Assembly: GCA_005223095.1 (NCBI GenBank) | Contig: NJBQ01000007.1 | Location: 1-49,486 of the forward strand | DNA: 49,486 bases | Direction: 5' to 3' | From: Candidatus Aerophobetes bacterium Ae_b3a | GTDB lineage: Bacteria > Aerophobota > Aerophobia > Aerophobales > AE-B3A | In this document: in pieces, positions 1 through 8,200 of the stretch | Layout of the letters: every line of letters begins with the position of its first letter | Position numbering within the stretch: the first letter of the stretch is position 1 | Notes under the pieces: generated by a model | Databases searched by the model: none | What the model saw: the letters and a program-made list of their open reading frames with translations, nothing else | What the model was told of the DNA's origin: nothing | Position numbers and translations under genes: made by a program

Positions 1-99
1 ATACACAACACCGAAATCATCCAGTACTCCTAAACACTTTTTCATCACTGGAAGATCAGACTTACTACCCATTACCACACTAACCTGAATCTGAGACAA
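1..99 (-). CDS. purE: N5-carboxyaminoimidazole ribonucleotide mutase PurE, N-terminal part
   Basis: Only the first 33 codons lie in the window; the gene runs off the left edge. The frame starts at a TTG (97-99) five bases after a perfect AGGAGG (105-110). It reads VSVVMGSKSDLPVMKKC, the conserved N-terminal nucleotide-binding segment of PurE (family signature VxxxMGSxSDxxxM). PurE moves the carboxyl group of N5-CAIR to give CAIR in purine synthesis. It follows hisG with a 113-bp spacer that holds a heptad repeat element. The identification is firm despite the short length; whether it is class I PurE cannot be told from this fragment. Confidence 0.9.
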   Translation of the reverse strand, partial: MSQIQVSVVMGSKSDLPVMKKCLGVLDDFGVVY

Positions 100-112
100 T
101 TAATCCTCCTTC

Positions 113-202
113 TAGTTCATAGTTCATGGTTCATCGACAAAAAGAACAAGGTTCATAGCCAGAGGTTTTAATCAATGAACAACGAACTATGAACAATGAA
201 CC
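113..202. repeat. Heptad-arm inverted element, GTTCAT type (A1)
   Basis: The left arm (113-136) reads AGTTCAT, AGTTCAT, GGTTCAT, and the right arm (174-202) carries the reverse complement with the same 7-nt step. The core between them matches the core of the element at 25661-25751 in inverted orientation at roughly 80 % by eye. It fills the hisG-purE spacer. Confidence 0.8.
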
Positions 203-212
203 AAATAAGGGA

Positions 213-1085
213 CTAATAGATTACCTTATTCAAGGGATATTCTACAATCCCCTCCCCTCCTAACTTCTTGATCTTAGGAATTAATTCCCGCGCCTGTAGT
301 TCATCCAGAATTACTTCTATCGCCAACCACTCTCCTTCGCTGAGCTTGGAGATAGTAGGTTTTCTTAAAGCAGGTAAAGATGTGAGTAATTTTGTTAACT
401 TAGATTCAGGAACATTCATCTTTAATCCGACTTTCCCCAGTCCGTTCAAGGCACCTTCCAGTAGAATAGCCAGATTCTTTATTTTCTCTTTTTTCCAGGG
501 GTCCTCCCAGGAAGATACATTAGCAATCAACCAGGTAGAAGACTCTAAGACTGTATCTATAATGTCGAGCTTGTTAGCTCTCAGGGAAGCTCCTGTTTCG
601 GTAAGTTCAACAATAGCATCTACCAGATGGGGAGGTTTTACCTCTGTAGTTCCCCAGGAGAATTCTATCTCAACTTCTATCCCTTTTTTTCCAAAATAAT
701 CCTTAGTCACCTGGACTAATTCTGTAGCTATTCTTTTCCCTTTCAGATCCTCCACTTTTTCTATATCAGAATCTACGGGAGCAGCTAGGACCCATCTTAC
801 CTTGCCCAACCCCTGCTTAGAATATAACAGCTCCTTCACTTTCTTCACTCTGGCTTTTCTTTCCGAAATCCAGTCGTACCCGGCTAATCCTATATCCAAC
901 ATTCCTTTTTCCACATAAACAGGAATTTCTTGTGTCCGAATTAATAAACATTCCAATTCCTTGTCATCCACAGTAAGGAGGTAAGACCTCTCGCCCATTC
1001 CTATCTGGTAACCAGCTTTTCTGAATAAATCAATGGTCATTCTCTCCAGACTTCCCTTAGGTATTCCCATCTTCAACTTTGGCAT
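213..1085 (-). CDS. hisG: ATP phosphoribosyltransferase, long (HisG_L) form
   Basis: First enzyme of histidine synthesis: it condenses ATP with PRPP to give N1-phosphoribosyl-ATP. At 290 aa it has the long-form length. Visible motifs are GIPKGSL at 7-13, [10 protein letters not shown] at 63-72 and the PRPP loop around [11 protein letters not shown] (163-173). The C-terminal ACT-like regulatory domain (about 215-286) ends in [10 protein letters not shown]. The presence of that domain means a HisZ partner is not needed and direct feedback inhibition by histidine is expected for the family. hisB lies 7 kb away in the same window, so the his genes are scattered here rather than in one operon. The upstream spacer carries a heptad element with a GC-rich hairpin. 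Confidence 0.96.
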   Translation of the reverse strand: MPKLKMGIPKGSLERMTIDLFRKAGYQIGMGERSYLLTVDDKELECLLIRTQEIPVYVEKGMLDIGLAGYDWISERKARVKKVKELLYSKQGLGKVRWVLAAPVDSDIEKVEDLKGKRIATELVQVTKDYFGKKGIEVEIEFSWGTTEVKPPHLVDAIVELTETGASLRANKLDIIDTVLESSTWLIANVSSWEDPWKKEKIKNLAILLEGALNGLGKVGLKMNVPESKLTKLLTSLPALRKPTISKLSEGEWLAIEVILDELQARELIPKIKKLGGEGIVEYPLNKVIY

Positions 1086-1098
1086 CTTTAACCTTTCT

Positions 1099-1212
1099 TT
1101 AGTTCATAGTTCATAGTTCATAGTTCATGGTTCATCGACAAAAACAGAACTCTCCTCTCCCCTCAGGGGAGAGGATCAAGGTGAGGGGGTACGGACAATG
1201 AGCTATGAACTA
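1099..1212. repeat. Heptad-arm inverted element, GTTCAT type (A2), with a REP-like hairpin core
   Basis: The left arm (1099-1138) has five GTTCAT heptads in a row; the short right arm (1195-1212) is inverted. The core has a GC-rich hairpin (1154-1174) and the downstream GGTGAGGGGG motif. The last codons and the TAG stop of the secretin gene at 1203 are inside the right arm. Confidence 0.8.
1154..1174 (-). terminator. GC-rich hairpin, possible terminator of the pil operon or a REP sequence
   Basis: The stem is CCTCTCCCC with a 3-nt loop and GGGGAGAGG, perfect over 9 bp. On the minus strand it is followed within about 10 nt by GTTCTGTTTTTG. It lies 29 bp past the secretin stop. The same hairpin (with loop TAT) recurs at 7654-7674. 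The surrounding CTCACC/GGTGAG context resembles REP-type repeats common in bacteria, so termination is possible but not certain. Confidence 0.5.
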
Positions 1213-2690
1213 TTTCCAGAAATGTCCAGTTCTTCTATTTTCTTTCTTATTTGTTCAATTACCCAATTATTATCCTTAACTATTAGGTTATTATCTACTA
1301 TTTCAACAGAGCCTTGAGGGGAAAGAAGCTCTTCTAAAGAGGAGACTATACTACTGGCCTGCATATTTTTCAGATAGAATTTCTTTATTTGGGCAACCTG
1401 ATTAAGTTTCTCCAGAGAAGATATAGCCCTCTCTATCTGCCAAAGTTGGTAAGCTCCGTCTTCCACAAGCAAGCTGTTCTCTTCCTTTATCTCAATGCTA
1501 CCTTTTTTCGAAATAAGGGACTCCAGTATTTCCCTGGTCGGCTGGGCAGAAGAGAATTGAAGAGAAAAAAGTCTCTGCCTTCTTTGCTCTACAAAGGAAC
1601 CAATTCCATTAAGTACTTCCTGAATCACCTTCACTCTGTCATCATTATCCCTTACTAAAATGGAGTTGGGCGGTGCCTCTTTTGGATTTATCTCTATCAC
1701 TCCCTCAGGAGAAAGCATGCCTCCTATCTGCCTGGCCATATCCTCTGCCATAGCGTAGGTAAAGGTAAAAACTCTCTTGCTTCTTCCTTTGATTTCCCGG
1801 GGAGTAATGATGTGAGGCTCAACTGTGACCACCAGATTCGTTTTGGATGTCACTTTCCTGCTCTTCTTGAAAAGATTACCTATAACAGGAAGTTGGGATA
1901 GGATAGGAAGACCGGCAATGCTCTCCTCCTTTTTTTCTCTCATCAGTCCCCCAATAACAATAGTCTCCCCGCTTCTTACCGTAATGTTGGTAGGGGCAAT
2001 TTCTCTGTAGAAAGTCGGTTGTTTATAGCCAAATCCCTCACTAGGCCCAAAACGAGATACCATTGGAAAGACGGACATCTGAACAAGGTCCTCTCCCACA
2101 ATATCAGGTAGTACCTGAAGTACAACCCCCACTGTCACATACCCATACTTCGCTGGTATTACCTCTTCTCCTATCTTTGTCTCCTCACTAATCAAGTAGG
2201 GCACATCTTGCACCACATATATGCCGGCTACCTGGCCACTCAAGGTGCTCACCTGAGGTGCCGATAAAACTTCAGCTTCTCCAGTGCTAATGAGCGCATC
2301 AAGGATAGCCTCCAGTTTTTCCTTGCCTGCCGTCAGGCTATAGAAAGTATACTGTAGTGCCCCTCCATCAAGTTCCATGCCTGTGCCTTCTCCCACTTTT
2401 CCCAAAGGAACCATGACTCCAGTTAAGCGCTCCAGGTTAATCCCGAATTCCCGCGTTGCACTCTCGCTCAGTTCCAGAAGTCTGGCTTTGATCTGAATTT
2501 GCCTGGTTTCCAAAGGAAATTCAGCTTTCGCCTTTTCAACTTCATCGATCTGCCACCTGCTCGCCCTTATGGTTATCCTGCCGGTAGCCATATCTACTGA
2601 CATTGAGGGCTGCCCCCCTGCTCCAATACCTAGAAGTAAGAATAAGACAGCAAATATTGTCAATACAGGGACTACTTTTCCTATACTCAT
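1203..2690 (-). CDS. Secretin-domain outer-membrane protein with C-terminal N1-like repeats
   Basis: I place the start at the ATG at 2690 (495 aa) because GCGGAGGGAGTT directly precedes it; the longer frame from 2717 has no such site. Residues 1-27 form a signal peptide. The secretin barrel domain spans about 62-300, with LSAPQVSTLSG (142-152), TNITVRSGETIVIGGL (234-249) and NLVVTVEPHIITP (285-297), all typical of PilQ/GspD. After the barrel, rather than before it, come about three N1-type modules (about 305-490). This order is permuted compared with known secretins. It follows pilM-N-O-P and a separate N-domain protein, so I infer it is the pilus secretin pore. The final codons NSS and the TAG stop are read from a heptad repeat. 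Confidence 0.85.
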   Translation of the reverse strand: MSIGKVVPVLTIFAVLFLLLGIGAGGQPSMSVDMATGRITIRASRWQIDEVEKAKAEFPLETRQIQIKARLLELSESATREFGINLERLTGVMVPLGKVGEGTGMELDGGALQYTFYSLTAGKEKLEAILDALISTGEAEVLSAPQVSTLSGQVAGIYVVQDVPYLISEETKIGEEVIPAKYGYVTVGVVLQVLPDIVGEDLVQMSVFPMVSRFGPSEGFGYKQPTFYREIAPTNITVRSGETIVIGGLMREKKEESIAGLPILSQLPVIGNLFKKSRKVTSKTNLVVTVEPHIITPREIKGRSKRVFTFTYAMAEDMARQIGGMLSPEGVIEINPKEAPPNSILVRDNDDRVKVIQEVLNGIGSFVEQRRQRLFSLQFSSAQPTREILESLISKKGSIEIKEENSLLVEDGAYQLWQIERAISSLEKLNQVAQIKKFYLKNMQASSIVSSLEELLSPQGSVEIVDNNLIVKDNNWVIEQIRKKIEELDISGNSS

Positions 2691-2787
2691 AACTCCCTCC
2701 GCTATTACAGCTTTCAATAGTACTAGTTTTCTTGATGAACTAAGAAATCATATCGTCTACCGAAGAACGTTCCTTAAAAGCAGTGAA

Positions 2788-2920
2788 TGGTCGTTGGTGA
2801 ATAGTGAATCGCAAACAAGGAAGTAAATGATTGTAGGGTTTGATTAAACCATTCACGATTCACGAAATACGATTCACCAGTTATGGTGACGGAAGAAATT
2901 GTCCTTCGGTACTTTATTCT
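2788..2920. repeat. Heptad-arm inverted element, GTGAAT type (B1), plus a GACGGAAGAAATT hairpin unit
   Basis: The arms are GTGAAT heptads (2780-2812) and their inverted partner (2850-2880). The ~45-nt core is nearly identical, inverted, to that of the element at 11303-11394 (one substitution and one indel seen). Immediately beyond (2886-2920) is a copy of the hairpin unit also seen at 7541, 21236 and 46342. The element separates the two secretin-related genes. Confidence 0.85.
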
Positions 2921-2921
2921 C

Positions 2922-4739
2922 CTACCTTGGTCCCACCGTACCCAGATTGATTTCCAGAGTGGGAACTTCCATTTGCATCCATTCTCCCTTAGGCTCCAGG
3001 CCTTCTATGTTATCCGGCTCGATTCCCAGGATATTAGCCATAGCCAAAGCTATGCGCTCTAAGGACCCTTCCCGGATATAGAATGTACGGTTGATTATTT
3101 CTTCGGCGCGGGAAGGACTATTCATTTCTTCTATTGCTTCATCAATCTTGGAAATATTCCTCTTCAGGTCGGTTATGTAAATTACATTCTCCTCCTCTTC
3201 TGGCAAATCAACTTGAGCGCTTTCCACTTTAATTTCTTTTGGATTGCCAACTGTTTCCTGCGGAATTATGATGTACTCACTCTGATCCTTCACATTTCCT
3301 GCTTCTACTTTCTCCCTCACTACAGGAACACGAATCTCCCCATCGTCACTCACCATATTGTTCACCTCAAGGTAATACTTGGCCTCGATAGCACTCAAAT
3401 ATTTGAGCACATATCTCTTTGTTATCAGCTGAGCCTCCAGAGTATCCTTCGCACTAATCAGCTTATCGATTCTGTCCAAATTCTTCTTTACATCCTTCAC
3501 AGCAATAGTGTCGGTCTCTTCTCTTGTCTCCAATGACTTCTTTCCTTCCTCAGAAAGAATGTCCTCTATCTGTTCAGCCAGAGAAGACAAAGGAGCAAAC
3601 TTAATTTCATAGGTTTTCTTAAGAGGAATAAAGACATCTGCCTCCTTGATAACCTTTTCTATCTTGGAAAGGTTGTAAGAGGTATCTTCTACTACAAACG
3701 TACTCCTGGCTTGGTTGCGCTCTATTATCTCTCCCAAAGAAGAAAGATTCTCCTCAACTATACTGGCTAGTTCTTCCAAATAAAGATACTTGACGGTAAA
3801 GCTCTTGCTTTGAAGTTGTTTGGCAGGAGTATCCAGAGAATCTAACAATGCCCCTATCTTTTTTAAGGTATATAGGTCGGAACTAAGGATTATTTCATTT
3901 GCCTGTTCATTTACCTGGAGCTTATCTTCAGGACCCAGGTAATTTTCTAAAAGAGGGGCAACCGAAGAGGCCAGAGCATACCTTAAAGTGAACATTTCCT
4001 CTATAGCTCGATAGACATCTATATTTAAGAGAAGTTTTTCCAACTGGACAAAATTACGGCTAGTTTCAGTTAAAAGAAGAGTGTTTGCCAAAGGATCAAT
4101 CTTGATTTTTCCCTCTGCACTGAGGTAATCCTCAAGCAGGAAAACAACACTATCGACCGGGATAAATCTAATAGTAAAACTCTTGCTTTGAAGTTGTTCG
4201 GCTGGGGTATCTATTTGCTGGAGAAAGACAGTTATCTTCTCCAGGTTTTTCTTTTTATCACTAACCACGATTGTATTAGTGGCTTCATCTAACTGGAAGC
4301 TCCCTTCTGAAGAAATAAGAGCATCTAAATAGGGAGCTACAGAAGAAACCAGGGCATATTCAAGAGGAAGCCTCTGAGTAATAATCGGCATCCTACTTAC
4401 TTTAATAATGTTATCCTGGATTTCGTACTGACATTCATTGATCTCCAAAATTTCGCTAAGAATCTGCAGGCCAGGAACATCCTGGAAACGGACATTTACT
4501 CTTCCTTCTACATCTTTGTCCACAACCATATTCCAACCAGTCATAACTGAAAGCATTCCAATCGCATCCTTCAAATCTGTATCCCTGAAATCCATGCTAA
4601 CAGGCTTTTCACCTAAAGAAGAGATTTCGGCACGGCAAGGCAGCGAAACCACCAACCCTCCCGCCAGTCCCGCCAACACCAGAAAAGTAATCAGTATCAA
4701 GTATTGAAGCTTGCACGATTTCCAAAAATCTTCACTCAT
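2922..4739 (-). CDS. Secretin N-domain protein (N0 plus about seven N1-type modules), no barrel domain
   Basis: 605 aa. A signal peptide or anchor covers residues 1-38. An STN/N0 domain (about 47-113) contains VSMDFRDTDLKDAIGMLS. Six full N1-type modules of about 70 aa follow, several with the hallmark pattern of a hydrophobic strand, SSVAPxL, then TIVVSD and LEKI. A seventh module at the C-terminus lacks its second half. No secretin barrel follows; it is encoded by the next gene. Overlap with pilP by 4 bp shows co-translation. I infer a periplasmic ring or scaffold working with the barrel protein, equivalent to the N-terminal part of PilQ. Whether it lost a C-terminal barrel when the repeat element arrived is open. 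Confidence 0.8.
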   Translation of the reverse strand: MSEDFWKSCKLQYLILITFLVLAGLAGGLVVSLPCRAEISSLGEKPVSMDFRDTDLKDAIGMLSVMTGWNMVVDKDVEGRVNVRFQDVPGLQILSEILEINECQYEIQDNIIKVSRMPIITQRLPLEYALVSSVAPYLDALISSEGSFQLDEATNTIVVSDKKKNLEKITVFLQQIDTPAEQLQSKSFTIRFIPVDSVVFLLEDYLSAEGKIKIDPLANTLLLTETSRNFVQLEKLLLNIDVYRAIEEMFTLRYALASSVAPLLENYLGPEDKLQVNEQANEIILSSDLYTLKKIGALLDSLDTPAKQLQSKSFTVKYLYLEELASIVEENLSSLGEIIERNQARSTFVVEDTSYNLSKIEKVIKEADVFIPLKKTYEIKFAPLSSLAEQIEDILSEEGKKSLETREETDTIAVKDVKKNLDRIDKLISAKDTLEAQLITKRYVLKYLSAIEAKYYLEVNNMVSDDGEIRVPVVREKVEAGNVKDQSEYIIIPQETVGNPKEIKVESAQVDLPEEEENVIYITDLKRNISKIDEAIEEMNSPSRAEEIINRTFYIREGSLERIALAMANILGIEPDNIEGLEPKGEWMQMEVPTLEINLGTVGPR

Positions 4740-5191
4740 TTTCTTATCCTTAGCTTAATTATTTCTTTCTCTCCTACCAGAACGACCTCTTCCTTTTCTT
4801 TGTTAATCTCGGAAACAAGAAACTCATCTACGAAACTTCCTTTCCCCACAATCCATTTTCCTGTAGTTGTTTTAATCAGAGCGAGAACTTTTTCTTCATC
4901 CCATATTAGACCAAGTAGAACATATTCCGATTCTTCTAATATGGACACAGGAACTTCTTTTGGTTCGGCATCCCCTGGTTCAGATTCAAGCTTTTCTTCC
5001 TCATCTACTTTAACTACTAAGGAAATAAAAGGATCTCGTCTTCCTTTACTATCGTAGATAAAGACTGAAGGTACAGAAAGTTGCAGATTATTGTCTTTTT
5101 TTGTCGAGGCAAAGGCATAATCCAATTTAAGAAAAAGCCCCATCATCAATAAAGCCAAAAGGACAAATCTAATCTTTATCTTTATTTTCAT
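4736..5191 (-). CDS. pilP: Type IV pilus assembly protein PilP-like
   Basis: 151 aa, with a hydrophobic signal or anchor at residues 8-27. The rest fits PilP: the GRRDPFISL motif (about 50-58), then a small beta domain with YVLLGLIWDEEKVLALIKT and a WIVGKGSFVDEFLVSEI segment, where the family has V.KGd.iG..G.V..I. In known systems PilP links the PilN/PilO inner-membrane pair to the secretin. Start and stop overlap the neighbouring pilO and N-domain genes by 4 bp each, as in pilMNOPQ operons. Sequence similarity to well-studied PilP is low, so the name rests on motif plus position. Confidence 0.8.
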   Translation of the reverse strand: MKIKIKIRFVLLALLMMGLFLKLDYAFASTKKDNNLQLSVPSVFIYDSKGRRDPFISLVVKVDEEEKLESEPGDAEPKEVPVSILEESEYVLLGLIWDEEKVLALIKTTTGKWIVGKGSFVDEFLVSEINKEKEEVVLVGEKEIIKLRIRK

Positions 5192-5868
5192 CTTCTTCTA
5201 CTTTGAATGCGCTCTGCCTGAGTGTCTACCTCTACCCCTTTATTCGCTGCAGAGAGGCTCCCTTGATTCTGCCCTCCTTCCGCAACGAGTTCCTGGAAAA
5301 CATCTTTCCTGCTATATATAAACATTGAAAGATTCACTTCAGTAGTATGATTTTTTTGCTCTACTAAACTGGCCGCCTTTCTGGAATCGATTCTCTTCAT
5401 TTCGATGTTTTCCACCACAAGAGAACCCATTTTGGGCCTCCTGGCAACATCGGACAAAAACTCACCCAAGGCGTGATAGGTAGAATATAGCTGCATTTTC
5501 ACTGGAACTTGGTCATAATACTCTTGCGGAATTATCTTTTCTGGAATTATTACCATATATTCAATACCGTACGTTTTTCCTCGTAAGCTTAACTCATTAA
5601 AAAAAGAAGAAATTTTATCTCTTTCTAAAAGATGCTCTTCCAAAAAAGACAATTCTTCTTCTATGACATCATACTCTTCCTGCACTTCCTTATATTCATT
5701 GATTTTCTCTTTCATCCGCACAATCTTAAAGTTTTCCATCTTGAGCTCACTTCTTATTCCTTCCAATGCTTTTACCCGAGGAGCATAGAATCCCCAGTAA
5801 AAAACAGAAATTATAGCCAGACATAGTCCTATACCTATAGCTATTCTTCCTTTTAAGGTAAATATCAT
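5188..5868 (-). CDS. pilO: Type IV pilus inner-membrane protein PilO
   Basis: 226 aa. One N-terminal transmembrane helix (about 10-30) is followed by a coiled coil (about 34-85) rich in E, K and L heptads, then a ferredoxin-like domain with the PilO-typical VPVKMQLYSTYHALGEFL segment (about 122-139). It dimerises with PilN to form the inner-membrane alignment complex. The C-terminal 25 residues are Gln/Ser/Arg-rich and look disordered. It lies 8 bp after pilN. Confidence 0.9.
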   Translation of the reverse strand: MIFTLKGRIAIGIGLCLAIISVFYWGFYAPRVKALEGIRSELKMENFKIVRMKEKINEYKEVQEEYDVIEEELSFLEEHLLERDKISSFFNELSLRGKTYGIEYMVIIPEKIIPQEYYDQVPVKMQLYSTYHALGEFLSDVARRPKMGSLVVENIEMKRIDSRKAASLVEQKNHTTEVNLSMFIYSRKDVFQELVAEGGQNQGSLSAANKGVEVDTQAERIQSRRR

Positions 5869-5876
5869 CTGTAAGC

Positions 5877-6425
5877 CTACTTTAGCTTACCGACAGCGGT
5901 AAAAGCCATAATTTCTGTTTTTTCAATATTGACCTTTGATACAAGGGAAATGGTCATTTCTTGGAAGAGAGAGGATTTATTTAAATTGTCCATAAATTTT
6001 CCAATGTCCATCGTCTGGTTAAGAGTGGAGCCTTCTATAGTAATAAGCTGGTCCTTTCCTTCAATATTCTTGGCTAGCCTGGTCAGCCAGATACTATCTG
6101 GTAAAGATCTGCTTATTTCATATAGAACCAACGACCAAGGATAACGATTTACTGCCACCTCTTTGGCTCTAATTAAACGAGGCTGAAGCTCAGCTTTCTT
6201 ATCTCTTAACTCTTGTAATTGCTTTAATAAAGGCTGGTACTCTCTTGTCTTTTCTTTAGTCCAAGCTAACTCTCCTTGAACAGAGTTAATCACTTTTTCC
6301 AATGAGAAAAAAAGGATAGTACACATGAAAATAATTGGAAGAACGGATAAAACTGTAAAAAGAATAAGATTTTTGTTTTTCTTTCTTCCCAGGATTTCTG
6401 ATGGAAGTAAATTTATCTCTATCAT
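5877..6425 (-). CDS. pilN: Type IV pilus inner-membrane protein PilN
   Basis: 182 aa. It opens with MIEINLLP, the conserved cytoplasmic peptide by which PilN binds PilM. A transmembrane helix follows (about 20-42), then a coiled coil (48-85) and a periplasmic domain with IWLTRL (106-111) as in the PilN/Fimbrial-assembly family. It overlaps the pilM stop by 4 bp, so translation is probably coupled, fitting the 1:1 interaction of the two products. Confidence 0.92.
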   Translation of the reverse strand: MIEINLLPSEILGRKKNKNLILFTVLSVLPIIFMCTILFFSLEKVINSVQGELAWTKEKTREYQPLLKQLQELRDKKAELQPRLIRAKEVAVNRYPWSLVLYEISRSLPDSIWLTRLAKNIEGKDQLITIEGSTLNQTMDIGKFMDNLNKSSLFQEMTISLVSKVNIEKTEIMAFTAVGKLK

Positions 6426-7513
6426 ATCTTCTTTATCTTCCGAAGAGCTAAGCCTAACCCAACAGTAAAAAGAGAACTGCTTTTTGATAAGTATTCAGGT
6501 TGAAATCCAGCAGGCTTTCCAGTAATAATGCTAAAAGGATTGATTGTTTCCACGGAAAGACCCAGCTCTTCCGATAAGAACTTATCTATATTTCTAAGGC
6601 AGGAAGTTCCACCGCTGAGAATTACTCTTTTTATAGCTGTTCCTTCTTTCTGGGAAGTATAGTATTCAAAAGAATGAACGATTTCCTTTACCAGAGTACT
6701 CATTGCTTTTCTTATAGCTGCATTAACTAGCCTTTTATTTTTTTCCTCGCTCTCATTTTCCGAATTCACTGGCCTACTCAGGTCTATCTCTTCAGCATCA
6801 ATTCCATATTTTTCCTTCATCTCTTGAGCTACTTCATAGCTAACCTTCAATCCTTTCTTAACGGCTTGGGTAAGGTGAAACCCACCCCAATTTATGTCCC
6901 TTATCAAAAAAGGATAACCTCTATCCAGAATGACAATACTGGTATTGTTGTGCCCAATCTCAAGAAGAGCTACCTTATCTTTATCCTCTGGATTAGACAA
7001 TTGAAAGACATTAAACAAGGCAAGGGCATCTACATCTACAATCTTAGGAGAAACACCCGCGCTGGTAAGAACCTGGAGATGTTTTCTTATTGCCTCTTTC
7101 TTCACCCCTACCAAGATCACTGACATATACTCTCCTTCTTCTCCCATCAAATTTCTTTCCAGAATCTGAAAACTAAGACATATCTGATCAAGAGAATAAG
7201 GGATATGTTCTTCTGCCTGCCATCTAACAGCTTGATTAGTCTCCCTCTGCCCCATCAAAGGCATCCTTATTCTTCTAATAATAACTGACTCTCCTTTTAC
7301 TCCAGAAATAACCCGTCCGGTATTAACCTTGTACTTATCAATAAGATCTTTGATTAGTTTGGCCGTAATGGCTTCTTTTTCAATATTTTTTTGCATCCAG
7401 GGTAGATCTATTTTGACTAGATTCCTCAGCTCATAGCCATTTCTATTATTAATTAACTCTACTGCCTTTACTGAAGCTGTACCTATATCCAGCCCCAAGT
7501 TTACCCTTGCCAT
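6422..7513 (-). CDS. pilM: Type IV pilus assembly ATPase-like protein PilM
   Basis: 363 aa, actin/FtsA-like fold. LGLDIGTASVKAVEL (7-21) is the phosphate-1 motif, VALLEIGHNNTSIVIL (about 181-196) the phosphate-2 motif and VILSGGTSCL (about 299-308) the adenosine motif. PilM is cytoplasmic and docks to the PilN N-terminal peptide. It is the first gene of a pilM-N-O-P-secretin operon. No pilB, pilT or pilC is in the window, so the motor genes must be elsewhere. The 208-bp upstream spacer is filled by repeats and shows no clear promoter. Confidence 0.95.
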   Translation of the reverse strand: MARVNLGLDIGTASVKAVELINNRNGYELRNLVKIDLPWMQKNIEKEAITAKLIKDLIDKYKVNTGRVISGVKGESVIIRRIRMPLMGQRETNQAVRWQAEEHIPYSLDQICLSFQILERNLMGEEGEYMSVILVGVKKEAIRKHLQVLTSAGVSPKIVDVDALALFNVFQLSNPEDKDKVALLEIGHNNTSIVILDRGYPFLIRDINWGGFHLTQAVKKGLKVSYEVAQEMKEKYGIDAEEIDLSRPVNSENESEEKNKRLVNAAIRKAMSTLVKEIVHSFEYYTSQKEGTAIKRVILSGGTSCLRNIDKFLSEELGLSVETINPFSIITGKPAGFQPEYLSKSSSLFTVGLGLALRKIKKI

Positions 7514-7540
7514 TTCTTCCTCTTATCTTCTCTGTCTTTT

Positions 7541-7735
7541 CAAGAAACACCGAAGGACAATTTCTTCCGTCGCTGTAACTGGTGAATCGTATTTCGTGAA
7601 TCGTGAATTGTCAATGAAATAGCATAGGAATTTCCTTTTCCCCTCACCTCAATCCTCTCCCCTATGGGGAGAGGGAAGGGAGAGGGGGTAAGTTCTTTCC
7701 TTGTTTGAGATTCACTATTCACTAACGACTATCCA
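7541..7735. repeat. Hairpin unit plus heptad-arm inverted element, GTGAAT type (B2) with REP-like core
   Basis: 7541-7573 is a copy of the AAGAAA...ATTTCTTCCGTC hairpin unit. The left arm (7576-7612) mixes GTGAATC and GTATTTC heptads. The core contains the CCTCTCCCC hairpin (7654-7674). The right arm (7710-7735) includes AACGACTATCCACT, the closest unoccupied match to the IS110 target. The dtd stop codon is inside this arm. Confidence 0.82.
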
Positions 7736-8162
7736 CTATTAAAGTTACCGGACCATCATTATCTATCACTACCCTCATCTTAGCCCCAAACTGTCCATTT
7801 TCAACAATATTTACTCTTTTCCTCATTAACTCTATGAATTTAAGGTAGTATTGCTGTGCCACCTTTATTGGAGCTGCCTCAACGAAATTGGGTCTAAGTC
7901 CCTTTTTGCAATTTCCATAGAGAGTGAATTGAGGAATAACAAGGACTTCTCCCTTCACCTGGAGGAGAGAAAAATTCATTTTTTCCTTTTCATCCGAGAA
8001 TATACGAAGATTAATTATTTTTTCCGCCAGGTATTCTACATTAGCTAATTTATCTCCTTTTCTTACCCCCAAAAATACTACCATTCCTTTATTTATAAAT
8101 CCGACAACCTCTCCCTCTACCAGACATTCAGCTTTCTTAACTCGCTGTATTATCACCCGCAT
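7722..8162 (-). CDS. dtd: D-aminoacyl-tRNA deacylase
   Basis: 146 aa, full family length. It hydrolyses D-amino acids, and glycine mis-attached to tRNA-Ala, from tRNA. The QFTLYG motif is at 78-83 with the key Thr80 kept, although the usual Ser before it is Pro (PQFTL). The cross-subunit Gly-Pro motif is NDGPVTLIVDS at 135-145 (G137-P138). The last residues (SR and the TAG stop) are encoded by a GTGAAT-type heptad, so the native end may have been rewritten by the repeat. It lies 38 bp after hisB. Confidence 0.95.
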   Translation of the reverse strand: MRVIIQRVKKAECLVEGEVVGFINKGMVVFLGVRKGDKLANVEYLAEKIINLRIFSDEKEKMNFSLLQVKGEVLVIPQFTLYGNCKKGLRPNFVEAAPIKVAQQYYLKFIELMRKRVNIVENGQFGAKMRVVIDNDGPVTLIVDSR

Positions 8163-8200
8163 AGATAATTCCGTAAGCTCAACTTCATTGGAGGAGATTT

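Noticed and set aside
1203-4739. The two secretin-related genes as one gene broken by a frameshift
   Set aside because: They are 230 bp apart, and the second has its own signal peptide and ribosome site; the domain order is also permuted.
7540-7722. 60-aa minus-strand frame between dtd and pilM
   Set aside because: It reads through the B2 repeat and REP hairpin only; no protein-like composition.
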